Source: Antitrichia curtipendula
Lineage: Eukaryota > Streptophyta > Bryopsida > Hypnales > Leucodontaceae
DNA: 64,000 nt
Direction: 5' to 3'
NCBI GenBank assembly: GCA_951230915.1
Contig: OX579638.1
Coordinates: 29,034,696 to 29,098,695 of the forward strand
Both the position numbers and the translations under genes were made by a program. The stretch's first letter is position 1. Every line of letters starts with the position of its first letter. Below are positions 1-10,739 of the stretch, in pieces. The notes beneath the pieces were generated by a model. The model searched no databases, was not told where the DNA came from, and saw only the letters and a list, made by a program, of their open reading frames with translations.

Positions 1-246
1 CAAGGAACAACAACTTGCCAAAATACACCAAAATAGCATATTTTGTGATCCGTTTTTTTTTAATAACTTCTTATTTATGTGAAGATAGACACTTGCATGA
101 CTACAAATTCAACTATACACTCTTTGTAATCCACCATGGAGGGTGAACAAAAATGAAATGGATGAAATTTTTTTTTCAAGCAATGTATAGATGACTGCAC
201 AATCATCCAAACGCCAAAAATTGGCGTCCTCGGCGTTCCAGGGTTA
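1..246. other. AT-rich flank ending in a truncated TTAA-element end
   Basis: No gene is visible. The last 25 bases are GC-richer and end in CCAGGG directly before TTAA (244-247), like the right ends of the TTAA-flanked elements described elsewhere. The left end would lie outside the window. Confidence 0.35.
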
Positions 247-939
247 AGGCCACTTCACACTATGGCCGACCAAGTCGAAAGGCCGTGGAAGTGAGAGTCC
301 AAACTTTGGTGAGAGCCCAAAGAAATGGGCAATAAATAGGCCCTAAAATTTAGGAATTGGAGACTTTGGCCGGCCATAGTGTGAAGCCTCCAAAGGCCAA
401 TCCCAAAGTCCAAACTTCACTCGTGTGTCAATTTTTTCAAGCAAAAGATAAAAAAACATGAGAAAGGAGTCCAAAATGGTCTTAGAAAAAAATCACAGCA
501 CATGCTCTTATCATCAAACAAGGAATATAAAGGCTATAAATGGAATAAAAGGGTGGCATTGGCCATTGAAAGGTTTCAAACTCCAATGGCGACAAATAAC
601 AAATAACAAAAGGGGTATACTACTACCTACTACTACAAATCCAGTCTAATCTAATGATTGCAATCTTGTCATTTTTGACATTTTTCTGAAAAAAATTCAA
701 CGGAATCTCGACCATAGTTTGGGGCGTCATTTTTGGCCGGCCCAAACTATGGTTGAGAGTCCGTCGCGAGGCCATCGCCATGTAGGCATTTGTTGCCATG
801 TAGGGTGCCACGAGGGCAATGGACTTAGGACTATGCCACCCTAGTGTGAAGGGCCAAGAGTTCAAATTCTTGGTTCTCTGGAATCTAATTGGTGGAAACC
901 GACGGACTCTCGATTGTACCGCCTAGTGTGAAGTGGCCC
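247..939. mobile_element. Tourist/PIF-Harbinger-like MITE, copy 1
   Basis: A 693-bp element has terminal inverted repeats AGGCCACTTCACACTA at the left and TAGTGTGAAGTGGCCC at the right. It is flanked by TTA on both sides (244-246 and 940-942). A 3-bp TTA/TAA duplication and GGCC-type ends are characteristic of PIF/Harbinger MITEs. Partial inverted copies of the terminus occur inside, near 369-389 and 833-857, giving a foldback structure. The motif CCATAGTTTGG occurs in both orientations near 710-755. No transposase is present. A second, shorter copy lies at 42272-42682. Confidence 0.8.
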
Positions 940-942
940 TTA

Positions 943-3446
943 CTCAAAGACAAATCAATGATGAGCTTCTGCTTCCTCTGAAAGGCAATGGGCAACTTTT
1001 AAGTTGTTCAAGAATTTTAACAAACTCTCCAATGAAAGAATCATACATTCAAAATGTAATTTGGAACTCACAACTTCGCATGACAGATGCATCTCTTTGA
1101 GACACAAAGAATAATATTAAAAAGTTATTATGTAGTTAAGTATTGAATATGTTGTGAAAATTCTCTAAAAATCAATTCCCTTGAGTTGGATTTCTCCTTT
1201 AAAGTTAACAAACATTTATTGTTCATTATTAAAAAAATCATTATTTATATAAATTTTTAATACTGTAGAATCAAAATACACATTATAAATTTTTTATTAT
1301 ACCATACTAATCACTTTTATTTTTTGTCTATTACATCAATGCTTAATTGGATGGGTGCAATAAAGACTTAATGATTTTGGTAGCGTTTTGCAAAAACTGT
1401 AGCTTATGCACTCAATACTAGGAGTACTACAAATACTATGAAACAAAACAATCTCAACCATTGATATGAGAAATCGACGGCTATTAGTACTAGTGACTAC
1501 TTGCAACTACTATAAAGTACTATTTGAAGGAAAAAAGTTTGTCACAGAAAATAATACAACTAGGTATAAAATAATAATAATTAGAAATTCATGAACACAA
1601 AAAAGTTGAAAGTTTGATGTTTATAAAGACTTAATAGTGATCACATTTCACCAAAAAATGGGAAGTCGAAACCATTTTCAATGTTTAGAAGTGCCCATGC
1701 AAGGGGGGCCTATTTGTACGAATATGGAGGCCATAAAAAATGTATTTTTAGATTTCTTTTGATAGGCACATGTTTTTCTATTGTAGAAATAGACCACAAA
1801 TTTTTTAGCTCTAGGTCATTTATTTTGGGTATGCCCCGGTACTAAAACCACCTAAATGCAAAGTGTAACAAATTAGATAAAATTGAAATTTAATTATAGA
1901 CTTAATTTTTTGTTGAAAAATAAGCGATCTCATGACTTCCAAGTCAGCCATCTCTAGTAAAAATTTCAAGTACATCAACTTCATTTGCAAAAGTTATGAC
2001 TGATGGCAACTCTATCACTCTAATTGTAACAAAAAATAGTACCAATCTTTCTTGCAATCACCTAATTATTAAAAATGAAAATTTTGATGTTTGATAAATT
2101 TTTAAAATTATTTATTTGGCAAAGGTTTATGGATTTTTCCCCACCTTTGAGAATATAGATAGTTTCTACAAGCCCATATTTTAACATTTTGTGTTAGTGA
2201 TTTAGGACAAAAACACATCTAGGTTTTGTTAAAATCCAATCTGAGGCATTGAGGCTAGTTGGTATTAAGTACACAATTGTCTATGTGCTATAAACTATTT
2301 TATTGGATTTGGATCAAAGGAGAAGAGTCCTTCCATGTACAAGACTTATATACACTAGAATTAATGCGTGGAAGTTTGAGTAAGACCTTATTTGGAAAGC
2401 AATGTTATACTACTAGAAAAAATGGCTCGTGTATTACATGAATTGCATGTAAAATTAAACTAATTTTAAAGGTTTAAAATAAATCTTATTTTTCACTTTT
2501 TTAGTTTTTAAAATACGCATAGTGTACAAATTACAATATTTTTTTAATTAATCAAGGATTAAATCACAACAAGAATCACACAATCATGACTTTGCACTAC
2601 TCTATTTTGTTTCAAATAAGTTTCAAATGATAATTTCTATTCAAATTCATGTACTCGTGTTTACAAGGAAAGATAAACAAATGACTAGAATTACACTGGC
2701 CCTCAGTAAGGTAGCAACACCCATAACCATTAATTAAATTTTTTTGGACATGATGTCTACTAATACACATCCAACAAATTATTGGACCCTACTAGCAAGA
2801 GAAAATAATTCTTGTGCACTTTCACATGTATTACCAGGACAATGTGAGAATAAGTTGTGAATTTTTAAAGAGCCGAGTATACATGCACCTAATACCAACA
2901 CTAGGATCTAATAATCAAATGTCGTACATCCCTGTAATAGCATCTATTCACTTCCCAAGATTTTTCCAACATTTTAGAGGTGAAAATTATGGATACAATG
3001 ACGGTTAGGGGGTGGTGGTGGGGTGGCTACCTTATTTGAATTGTGCTACAAATCTTTGTGGTGAAACAACATAATAAACAAGTCTCACTAAGTGGGACCA
3101 ACATGGTGAAAACACATGAATTGATCCCAGGGAAAAAAGCAGGAATTTCTTTATTTTTCAAACATGAAAAAATTTGCGAATTTTCAATGTTTTAGAATTT
3201 TCCTTAAGTAGCTCCAGGCACGTGCCAAGTTTTTCTTTAGTGATTGATACTTGGAAAAACAAACTGGATTCGACATCGATGCGATAGTTTTCTACAGTGG
3301 AAACGAGCGTGGAAGTACTTACTCCCAATTGATTATTACCGTATTCAGTTCTAGGATGTTATGTCCAGATATAGAAAGAGTGGGATGCTTTCAGTGTTTT
3401 ACAGTAATGGTTGCAGCCCCATTTTCTCGTGTAAATCTTTTTTCTT
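943..3446. other. AT-rich intergenic DNA, no gene seen
   Basis: Reading frames are short and have no recognisable family. I see no clear inverted-repeat element in this stretch. Confidence 0.5.
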
Positions 3447-3465
3447 TGTGTGTGTGTGTGTGTGT
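3447..3465. repeat. (GT)n microsatellite
   Basis: About nine GT dinucleotides in a row, followed by an interrupted GT-rich tail to about 3478. Confidence 0.9.
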
Positions 3466-3499
3466 ATGTTTGTGTGTACCGTAGATAAAAGGCAACAAA

Positions 3500-4447
3500 C
3501 TGAGGACAACGCATTTAGAATCTAAACAATTGGATGGTTACTTGATTCATTTGATAAATAACTTCACACTAAAGTTGAGGTCTAGTTTGAGCTCCACAGA
3601 ACTGTGTCCGTCCAGAAGAAACCTAACGTTTCTCTTTTTCTCCAGAACAAATCCAAGGGTCCGGGTGATGAGTGTGGCACACTTCCGTGCAGAACTGACT
3701 GAAGTCCGATGATTAACGCAGCGCTGGATCGAACGGTGGAGCCTGTGCGATGCGGATGGAGGCCGACGGACGGCAGTGCCTTCCTTCCTTCCATGCACTC
3801 CGACCAAGTACGTAGAATTATACCGCGGTAGCGTGGAGCAGTGGGCGCAGTAATAATACCAAGTTTTAAGGAGTTTCAGTTTTTTTCCAGTCAGTTCGAC
3901 GGACGGAGCGCGAAGTGGGGAAGTGGGGACTGGGCCACTGGGGAGTGGCCGGGTGGGTTTTCACGCAATCACAGAGCTGGGCCGGGCAAGCTTGGAGTTA
4001 TTCCTATTCATGGCAGCGATGTCTGAGTCGGGAAAAAAAAGCTGGTGGAGGACCATAATGGTCCGGCTGTCGGCAGCTAATGCAGCTGTCGGTTCGCCAC
4101 CACTGGATCCGGAGAGCCGGAACGGGCCGGATGGATTCCCTGCTGCAAACTCTAGGGCCAGCCATCCCTTCCGCTACGCTAAACAGCCTGCCTGCTCCAC
4201 TTTGGCCCGGCTAGCTAAGCTAGCTTGCTGGAAGCTAGATCCGCCGGGGCAGGCCTGCGCCGTATCAAACGCTTCTGCCCTGGGCTGGGCTCTGTCTTTT
4301 TCTGATCTACTAGCTTGGTTTGTTGCGCCCGCAATCGATCTCTCTCTGTCTCCCCCCTCCCCGTTCTCCCTCTCTCGTTCGGAATGGGAGCTTCTCCCCA
4401 GAGGTAGCGAAATTCTAGGAGCAGCTAGAGAGGTTTGAAAGTGGGCT
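3500..4447 (+). promoter_or_regulatory. GC-rich promoter/leader region of the MADS-box gene
   Basis: Base composition rises sharply from the AT-rich background at about 3600 and stays high into exon 1, as expected for a promoter and 5' leader. A pyrimidine tract (TCTCTCTCTGTCTCCC and following, about 4339-4378) lies some 80 bp before the first ATG. CT-rich tracts of this kind are common in plant 5' leaders. No convincing TATA box was found, so the start of transcription is unknown. Open frames here, such as 3923-4438, look like by-products of GC richness. Confidence 0.45.
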
Positions 4448-4771
4448 ATGGACAATGACTACCACAGTGACGGGCGTGCCGTGTTGCAAGCAGTGGCCAA
4501 GGGGAGTGGTAACGTTGGAAGAGACGACGACGACGTCGTCCGGGGAGACGACGACCAATCTCGGCGTGGCCGGCGATTGGGGGGTGCCCACGACGTGTTT
4601 GTCGCTGCGGGTGAGTGGAGGAGGGGACGGGGATTTGCTGCAAGGGTCGCACTACAGCACCGAGTCGTCGTCTCGGCAACAGCAGCAGGGGCGGCAGGAG
4701 CAGCACCAGCACCAGCACCAGCACCAGAAGCAGCTGCAGCAGCGTCGGGTGATGGGTCGCGGCAGAATTGA
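4448..4771 (+). other. Overlapping upstream open frame before the MADS start
   Basis: An ATG at 4448 in good context (G at -3, G at +4) opens a 107-codon frame. It runs out of frame with the MADS-box and ends at 4771, 19 bases past the MADS ATG at 4752. If transcription starts upstream of 4448, scanning ribosomes would meet this ATG first, which would reduce translation of the transcription factor. The product resembles no known protein and may be only a regulatory uORF or chance. Confidence 0.35.
4455..4751 (+). other. In-frame Gln/His-rich N-terminal extension of the MADS protein
   Basis: The MADS reading frame stays open upstream to an ATG at 4455; the nearest in-frame stop is TAG at 4416-4418. 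This would add 99 residues before the canonical MGRGR start. The extension is rich in Thr/Ser, then Gln and His (QQQQGRQEQ, then alternating HQ from about residue 75), ending QQRRV before the MADS methionine. N-terminal extensions are known in some MIKC proteins, such as AGAMOUS relatives. The ATG has A at -3. Whether it is translated cannot be decided from sequence. Confidence 0.5.
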
Positions 4772-7700
4772 GATTAAGAAGATTGAGAATACCACCAGCA
4801 GGCAGGTGACATTCTCCAAGCGCCGCGGCGGCTTGCTGAAGAAGGCGCACGAGCTAGCGGTGCTTTGCGATGCGGAAGTGGCGCTCGTGATCTTCTCCAG
4901 CACGGGGAAGCTCTTCGAGTATGCCAGCTCAGGCAGGTAAGACGAACGTGCAGTTTGTCCTTCTACACTATTTTGGGTATTCGATGCCGGCGGGCTGGCG
5001 GGCTGCACTCGTGGGATAGGATTGACTTCTCACTGGTGAGATCTTTCTTCCGTTTTTCCGATTTAGAATTCCTGGGCACCAATTCTCTAGCTGGTACTTG
5101 GGTGGCCGTTCGATCGGCAGCCGAAACGACTTTGGTTCACGTTTGTCATCATGCTCTGGTTTTTGATAGATTAGCTATTAAGATTGCCTCCTGTGGACGA
5201 GGTAGCAGTGCGCTGGATCATCAACAAACTGTGTCTCGAGTTCACTGATTGCGAATCTTCTCTTGAGAATTAGCACACAGTGTGCATGGGCTCGATCGCA
5301 AGAGTAGCTCGTAGTTGTGAATGTGGAGCTGAATTTCGAGATCCCAGCGTTAAGCAAGTGAGGGGACGGGCTGAAGTAGCGAATGTCGCAGTTTTTATGC
5401 ACCTATGACCAAAGAATTGGTTGCATCTGGAGATCTGGTGAATCGGGAGATTGGGGCAGTGTTTAGGGTTTGTATTTAGGGTTTATGGGGTGGGAGTGAA
5501 TTGATTGATCAATTCTCTGCTGGTGTACTTTGGTCATTTGAGCTTGTGTTGCACTGTGCAGCATGCGGGACATCATTGACCGGTACAAGAAAAGCCCGGA
5601 CGGAGTGAAGACGGGCACCAGCACCGATGTAAGCCCTTCCCCTCGGTGCCCTAACACAGGACTTTGGAGACACGTTTACTCCAGTAGCGAAGCCCTAAAT
5701 CCTATGTTTCCCCTGGGATATATACGTTTAGATTAGGTGGGTGCTACCTTAGGTGCCCGGACCTTGGACAAAGATTATTCCAGGTTAGCAAACATCTAAT
5801 TTGTATGCTGTCTTGGGATACACATACAATTTAAGGGCTTGTTACCCTCGGTGCCCTAACATAGGGACCTTGGACACACTTTATCTTGGTGTGGCAAGCT
5901 CTTAATTTAGGCATTTACTCTCCGCGCTCCCGTCAGGAGTTTTGCTATTGGTGCAGTCGTCAAGATGGGCATGATTATCTTGCATTTTTTCTTGACGAAT
6001 CTGTGCACTTTGGCAGTTTATGGGTCGTGAGGTGGTGAGGCTACAGGAGCAGTTGGAGCAGTTGAAAAGTTCTCAGAGGTATTTTCCTGAAGGCATTAGA
6101 GTTAATCTTAAAGTGGTCTGGACTTGGTCTGGAGTTGCAAGTTGTGGTTCCTGACAGTAAGTGAATTGTGGTCCACCTTGGTTGATCTTGAGTTAAGCTC
6201 TAAACACATGGTTCTTGTGTTAAGTTACAATCACTAGTCCCACATGTCGCATGCTTGTGAGTTCTCATTTGGTGGAAGCAAAACTAGGGACAAAACTAGG
6301 GACGAAAAGAGCTCCATTTTGGATTTTTTTGCTATCCAACGGGGAAGAAAACCCAGTTTCCTCCCACTTTACTATTAACTCTATTAGCCGGGGTGGGGTG
6401 GGTGGGTTCGATCTGCTTCCCACCCTACGAAATGTGTGATTATACTACTGCCCAGTGTTTTTATCGGTGGCTACCAAATCCAAATGTCACCTGCATGTCA
6501 TCTGCTTATCAAGAAGGTGAAGAACTCCCTTAAAAAGACACTGCTTCTGCCTCGGAGAAAATACTGTTTCGTTCATTCTTCCGTCATATGGAGATGTGTT
6601 TTAATCTGAGTGCCGAACTGTTTTGGAGTTCTTCGTCAGCAGTATTCGAGAAAATGGAGTAGTGAACTTTTGTGAAAACCCGTGCAGGCACTTGCTTGGT
6701 GAGGATCTTTCGTTGCTGAAGATGCCTGACCTGTTGCAGCTGGAGCAGCAGCTTGATTTGGGTGCTTCACGAGTGAGGGCAAGAAAGGCAAGTATCCAGG
6801 TTCCTTCTGAGGACGAAACCGGAAGTCAGACTGAATCTTAAATGTATGGATTTCAGACTGAAACCGGAAGTCAGACTGAAACCCGAAATGTATGGAACTA
6901 CTTTTACTTAGCTGCTCGCAATGATTAGGTGCAGCATGCAAATTGCAAAATCCCAGCTGAGGGAGGCACTCGGTGAGGTTCACTTTGCAATGTAAACATG
7001 CCTGGAGAAACACCTGGTGCTGTGCTGCTTCCAGTGTGCCTTGTGGCGGGTCACCCAGTGATCTGCAGGGCAACCCTGTGAGCTACGATTTAGCCATGTG
7101 GATTTGGAGCAATACTTGGTTCATCCTAGTCTCATCCAAATTTCTTATTTATTGTGGCTATGGTTTTTTTAATTTCAGAATCAGCTCATATTAGAAGAGA
7201 TCGAGGGCTTACGAAGGAAGGTGTGTGCCGTTGCCTGCTCTTTTTCATCTCTTTGTGTAGTCCAGTCTGTTGGATGGTTCACTGTTGTGTAGTGTGGACA
7301 CTTATGGTTTATTTCCCTCTACAGGAGCGCGAGCTTCAAGTTGTAAATGAAGATCTTCGGAAGAAGGTAAGTAGGAATTTATGCGGAAGTATTTTTTTGT
7401 ACTTTTTTGTTTCCACATCATCAAAAGTACTTGTCGTGCCCGCTTTAGTTCATCTGCTCGTTATTTGAGTGACTTGTGATAAGTTCAGGATATGTTTATG
7501 ACCCACCAACCTTGTAGTGACTTCAGTTGACTGGAATTAGTTAGTAGGTGCCTGCCGGGCCAAAGTAGCATTAGTTAGCAAATCGGTGCTAATTCCCACT
7601 AATGAACACGCTTCGGATTTACAATCGTTTTCACGAGTTAACTGAACTCTCTGACTTTGGACAAGTAAACTAATTTGTCCATGCTAGTAGTTTGAAGTGC

Positions 7701-9800
7701 TAACCTCATCTGTGCCAACCAAGTAGCGGCAGTTGGCTATCTGAAAACTCTGTTAATAGAAGGTTGATCCAACTACATCGTTTATTTTATTTCATTTAGA
7801 GTGTTTCATGATTAATGTAACATCAAAATAGCGTGTCATAGTGTGCCATTACAGTTGTTTTTGCTAGCTTTTATACCTTGGCACCACCATCACGAAGCTT
7901 TTGAGTAAATAATCACTCAAGCAACAAGTGACCAACACAAGATCCAAGGTTCAATGAGTGATGTTCATCAATAGGTACTCGAATTCATATTGTTCATGAG
8001 CCCTAGATGTAGTATATCATTCTTTAAATGGAATAAATGGTGTAACTAACACCATTTTAAGGCAGGGTTGAAGGCACCAACTACATTGATTTATCCTATT
8101 AGTACGTGCAACACTAATTGACCATTGTTAGTAAAAGCTTCAGAATATAATCACCAGTGGAGTGGAATTCATCACCGTAGTGGAATCTACTTAAACAACT
8201 ACTTCTAATTTTGCAGTGACACGGCTGACACCAATGTCCCCCCTCACTAAGAAGATGAATCGGTGCCAGTTGGTTGGTGCGGGAGGGGTTAATTGCGGAA
8301 ACTAATTACTCACGAACAGGCATTTGTGCGCTTATCGCATGTTGATATAGCTTGCAGACGCCCAAGGGATTGCAGACGCCGCCGCCGCCGCAGCTGTTGC
8401 TCGAGTTGAAGTGCCAAAGAGCCCGAAGCGTTTGAACAACGCTCTTGATATCGGTGTAAGCTCACAGCCGGCAGCAGCAACTGTGTATCCTCATCCCAAC
8501 CTTCGAGATGCACAGAGATCACAGACTTCGTTACAATTGGGGTATGCACTATTAACTTCCTCATCAACCTGTAAGAATATGGTATTCTAATGGATCGGAG
8601 GAGAGAAAGATAGAGAGAACCACCAAGGTCGTGTTTTGAAAAACCAAACCTAATTATTAGAAAGTGTTTGTTTTTGTTTTGTTTTTTTAAATATTCTTGT
8701 TAGCAAATTGAAGAGAATTCCAACACACCAAAGAGTGCATTGTTTGGATACCATATGCAAAAGTTAGAGCGTTCAAAGTTTTATCTGTAGATTATCTAAT
8801 ACCAAAATGACTTCTGACATTGAGGTGGTGTCCATTCCCAAATAATAATATGTAGTCATGTTGTAAGACTTTGTAGTGCCGCATTGAGGTAGGTGTTGCA
8901 ATTAGGTGTGGTTACCTTAACTCGATACGGATACTAATTATGAGGCATTCAAATCATGGGGAAGGCAGAGTCGATGACGTTTGTGTTTTTTGTTGTGTGT
9001 GTATGTGCGTGTGTGTTTTGAGCAGCATGTTCTCTTCGGAGTCATACCTCCCAAGCTCCAGCAGATGGCCATCTGAGCAACGAATGCCTGTTGGGCCCGA
9101 AGGTATGATGCCTTCCCCGTTTTTATTGTGAATGATCTTGATTTTATATGCCTCATCATTTGCAACATGGTCACATCTTTCAGTGGCATGTCCCGAAACA
9201 AATCTTAGAATCAATCGAAATAACAGCAGAGTCCAGGAACTACACAAATTGTTCACGAGCAACGAAGTCTCCAGATGTTTTAACTCAGTGAACTTGGATA
9301 AAACCAAAGGAAAAGGTTATATCTTGTCAATACTTTGTCATTCAGTAAAATGACTGTGTGTAGGGACTCTTCTCGTGTATTTTTAGATTGCCATATTGCT
9401 ATCAAATGTCAGTTTGACCCCTCTTCACCCCGTTCATCAAACCAATATCAATCTTGCAGTCTAAAAATGTCCTTTAAGTAAATTGTTGCGCTGCTAAAGT
9501 GGGGTTAAGATCGCAAGTGTGATTTCTGGGAGATCACTGAAGAGCTCACTGGAAAGCTCACTTAGGATGCAAGAGCCAAACTCGAGTGATCAAATTATAT
9601 CATCGTTTAACGCATGATGATTTCTTATGTAATGTCTTCTACATATTAATCAGATATTTACCTCTTTTCTTACAATCGATATTGTTTCTTTCATTCTGTC
9701 TGCAGGTTGCGCAGGTGAATCCGCCATGAGTTGGGATCCTCCGCACTGCCACATTCAGAATAGACTCCATGCAAACATGTCACCAAGTGTGAGAATTTAA
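4752..9800 (+). CDS. MIKCc-type MADS-box transcription factor (9 exons)
   Basis: DNA-binding transcription factor acting in the nucleus as a dimer on CArG boxes. Exons by reading frame and splice sites: 4752-4936, 5562-5628, 6017-6078, 6688-6787, 7179-7220, 7325-7366, 8351-8541, 9026-9102, 9706-9800. These total 861 nt, or 286 residues plus TAA. Residues 1-60 are the MADS domain ([20 protein letters not shown], then [20 protein letters not shown]). The I region starts [12 protein letters not shown]. The keratin-like K domain spans about 85-166 ([45 protein letters not shown]). The C-terminal region has an Ala run and SLQLG. Exon lengths 62, 100, 42 and 42 are the canonical MIKC K-box pattern. 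The frame is intact, so the gene looks functional. Intron 4 has a GC donor. The K domain reminds me of fern CRM-type genes, but that placement is from memory. An alternative start lies at 4455. Confidence 0.9.
5461..5490 (+). promoter_or_regulatory. Telo-box-like pair in MADS intron 1
   Basis: Two TTTAGGGTTT-type motifs (TTTAGGGTTTG, then TTTAGGGTTTATG) occur within 30 bp near the end of the first intron. Telo-boxes (AAACCCTA/TAGGGTTT) are known plant regulatory motifs, and long first introns of MADS genes often carry regulatory sites. The role here is inference. Confidence 0.3.
6788..7178 (+). other. GC-AG intron (intron 4 of the MADS gene)
   Basis: Exon 4 must end at AAG (6785-6787) to keep the frame and the conserved 100-nt exon size. 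The bases that follow are GCAAGT rather than GTAAGT, and the acceptor is TTTCAG before 7179. GC-AG introns are a known minor class, usually with an otherwise strong donor as here. Confidence 0.75.
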
Positions 9801-10709
9801 AATTTACAGTCCATCGGTCATCCACTCCGAAAGACTGTCCAAGGCCTTCTTCAGAAAGCAGGGTTCATGAGCTCTCGCTCGCTCTAGCTCCTCGTCTCCG
9901 CCCCCGCCCTTCTTCTCTTCCATGCAGATGCAACTCAAGCTTCGAGTACAGCGTCGTCCCAAACCTGGATTTGAGCAGTTATCATGCCAGCTAGAAGCCC
10001 CGAGTATGGCTGCTGTAGCACTCTGATAGGTTTTAGTTTTTTTTTCTTGGAGCACACATTGCGGGCTGCCACAACTAAAGCTGCAACGACAAGTAACCAG
10101 ATTCACCCCGCTCCAAGATTTTCCCTCCTCGGGAGTTTTGTTTTCCCCATCAAGCCAGGTGATCAAACTCGGGATACGAATACTCTGCTAGTTTTTTGGT
10201 TTGGTTTGGTTGCAGCAAACGAAACTCTTCGTATCTCTGCAGATTGATGATAAGCATATTCTTATGGGATAGTTCTCTCTTTAGTTGTGATAATTATTAT
10301 TAAGCTTTCGGCCTAAGCTTTTCCTTACGTAGTAGTCTCCAAACCACATACCTTCCCCGTCAGGTTGCTTCTGAGTTTCAATTCAGTTGCGGAAGTGAAG
10401 AACTTGAATTGTAAGTTAGCAGTAGAGTGACGATGGGTTTGTTAGAAGCTCTCTCGGTATGTAGAGTTTTCTACTTAGGGTGTGGACTGTTGTTTATTGG
10501 ATATATTCCTTATGACACTTGCTGATATATATATAATATGTTGCAATGCTTGAGTGTAATAACTTACAAGCATTGGATTTGTATCCACTTGATTGCAAGC
10601 GAGCTATCCTACTGTAGTTCAAGTTACTGAAGGATTTTTTACTTATTAATATGATAGTAGGCAGCCCTGTATCATTCCTAAGATTCTTTATACTAAATAG
10701 TGAATTAAA
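9801..10709 (+). other. 3' untranslated and downstream region of the MADS gene
   Basis: The first few hundred bases are GC-richer than the background and probably contain the 3' UTR. No unambiguous AATAAA signal was seen. AT-rich candidates for 3'-end formation occur near 10290-10310 and 10525-10560. No other gene is recognised. Confidence 0.4.
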
Positions 10710-10739
10710 TAGTGAAATTGGGTTGCCTTAGCAATTATA

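Noticed and set aside
3923..4438. 171-codon + strand frame upstream of the MADS gene
   Set aside because: It lies in a GC-rich leader where all frames tend to stay open. The composition follows the DNA rather than a protein pattern, no family is recognised, and it stops just before exon 1.
4446..4850. 134-codon antisense frame over MADS exon 1
   Set aside because: Shadow of the GC-rich Gln/His coding strand; low-complexity Leu/Pro/Arg product.
5461..5490. Interstitial telomere array
   Set aside because: Only two TTTAGGG-like units, so it is better described as telo-box-like motifs.
6396..6425. GGTTCGATC with nearby complementary GGTGGG/CCCACC, tRNA-like
   Set aside because: No acceptor stem or anticodon arm of the right spacing is present; it lies inside a MADS intron.
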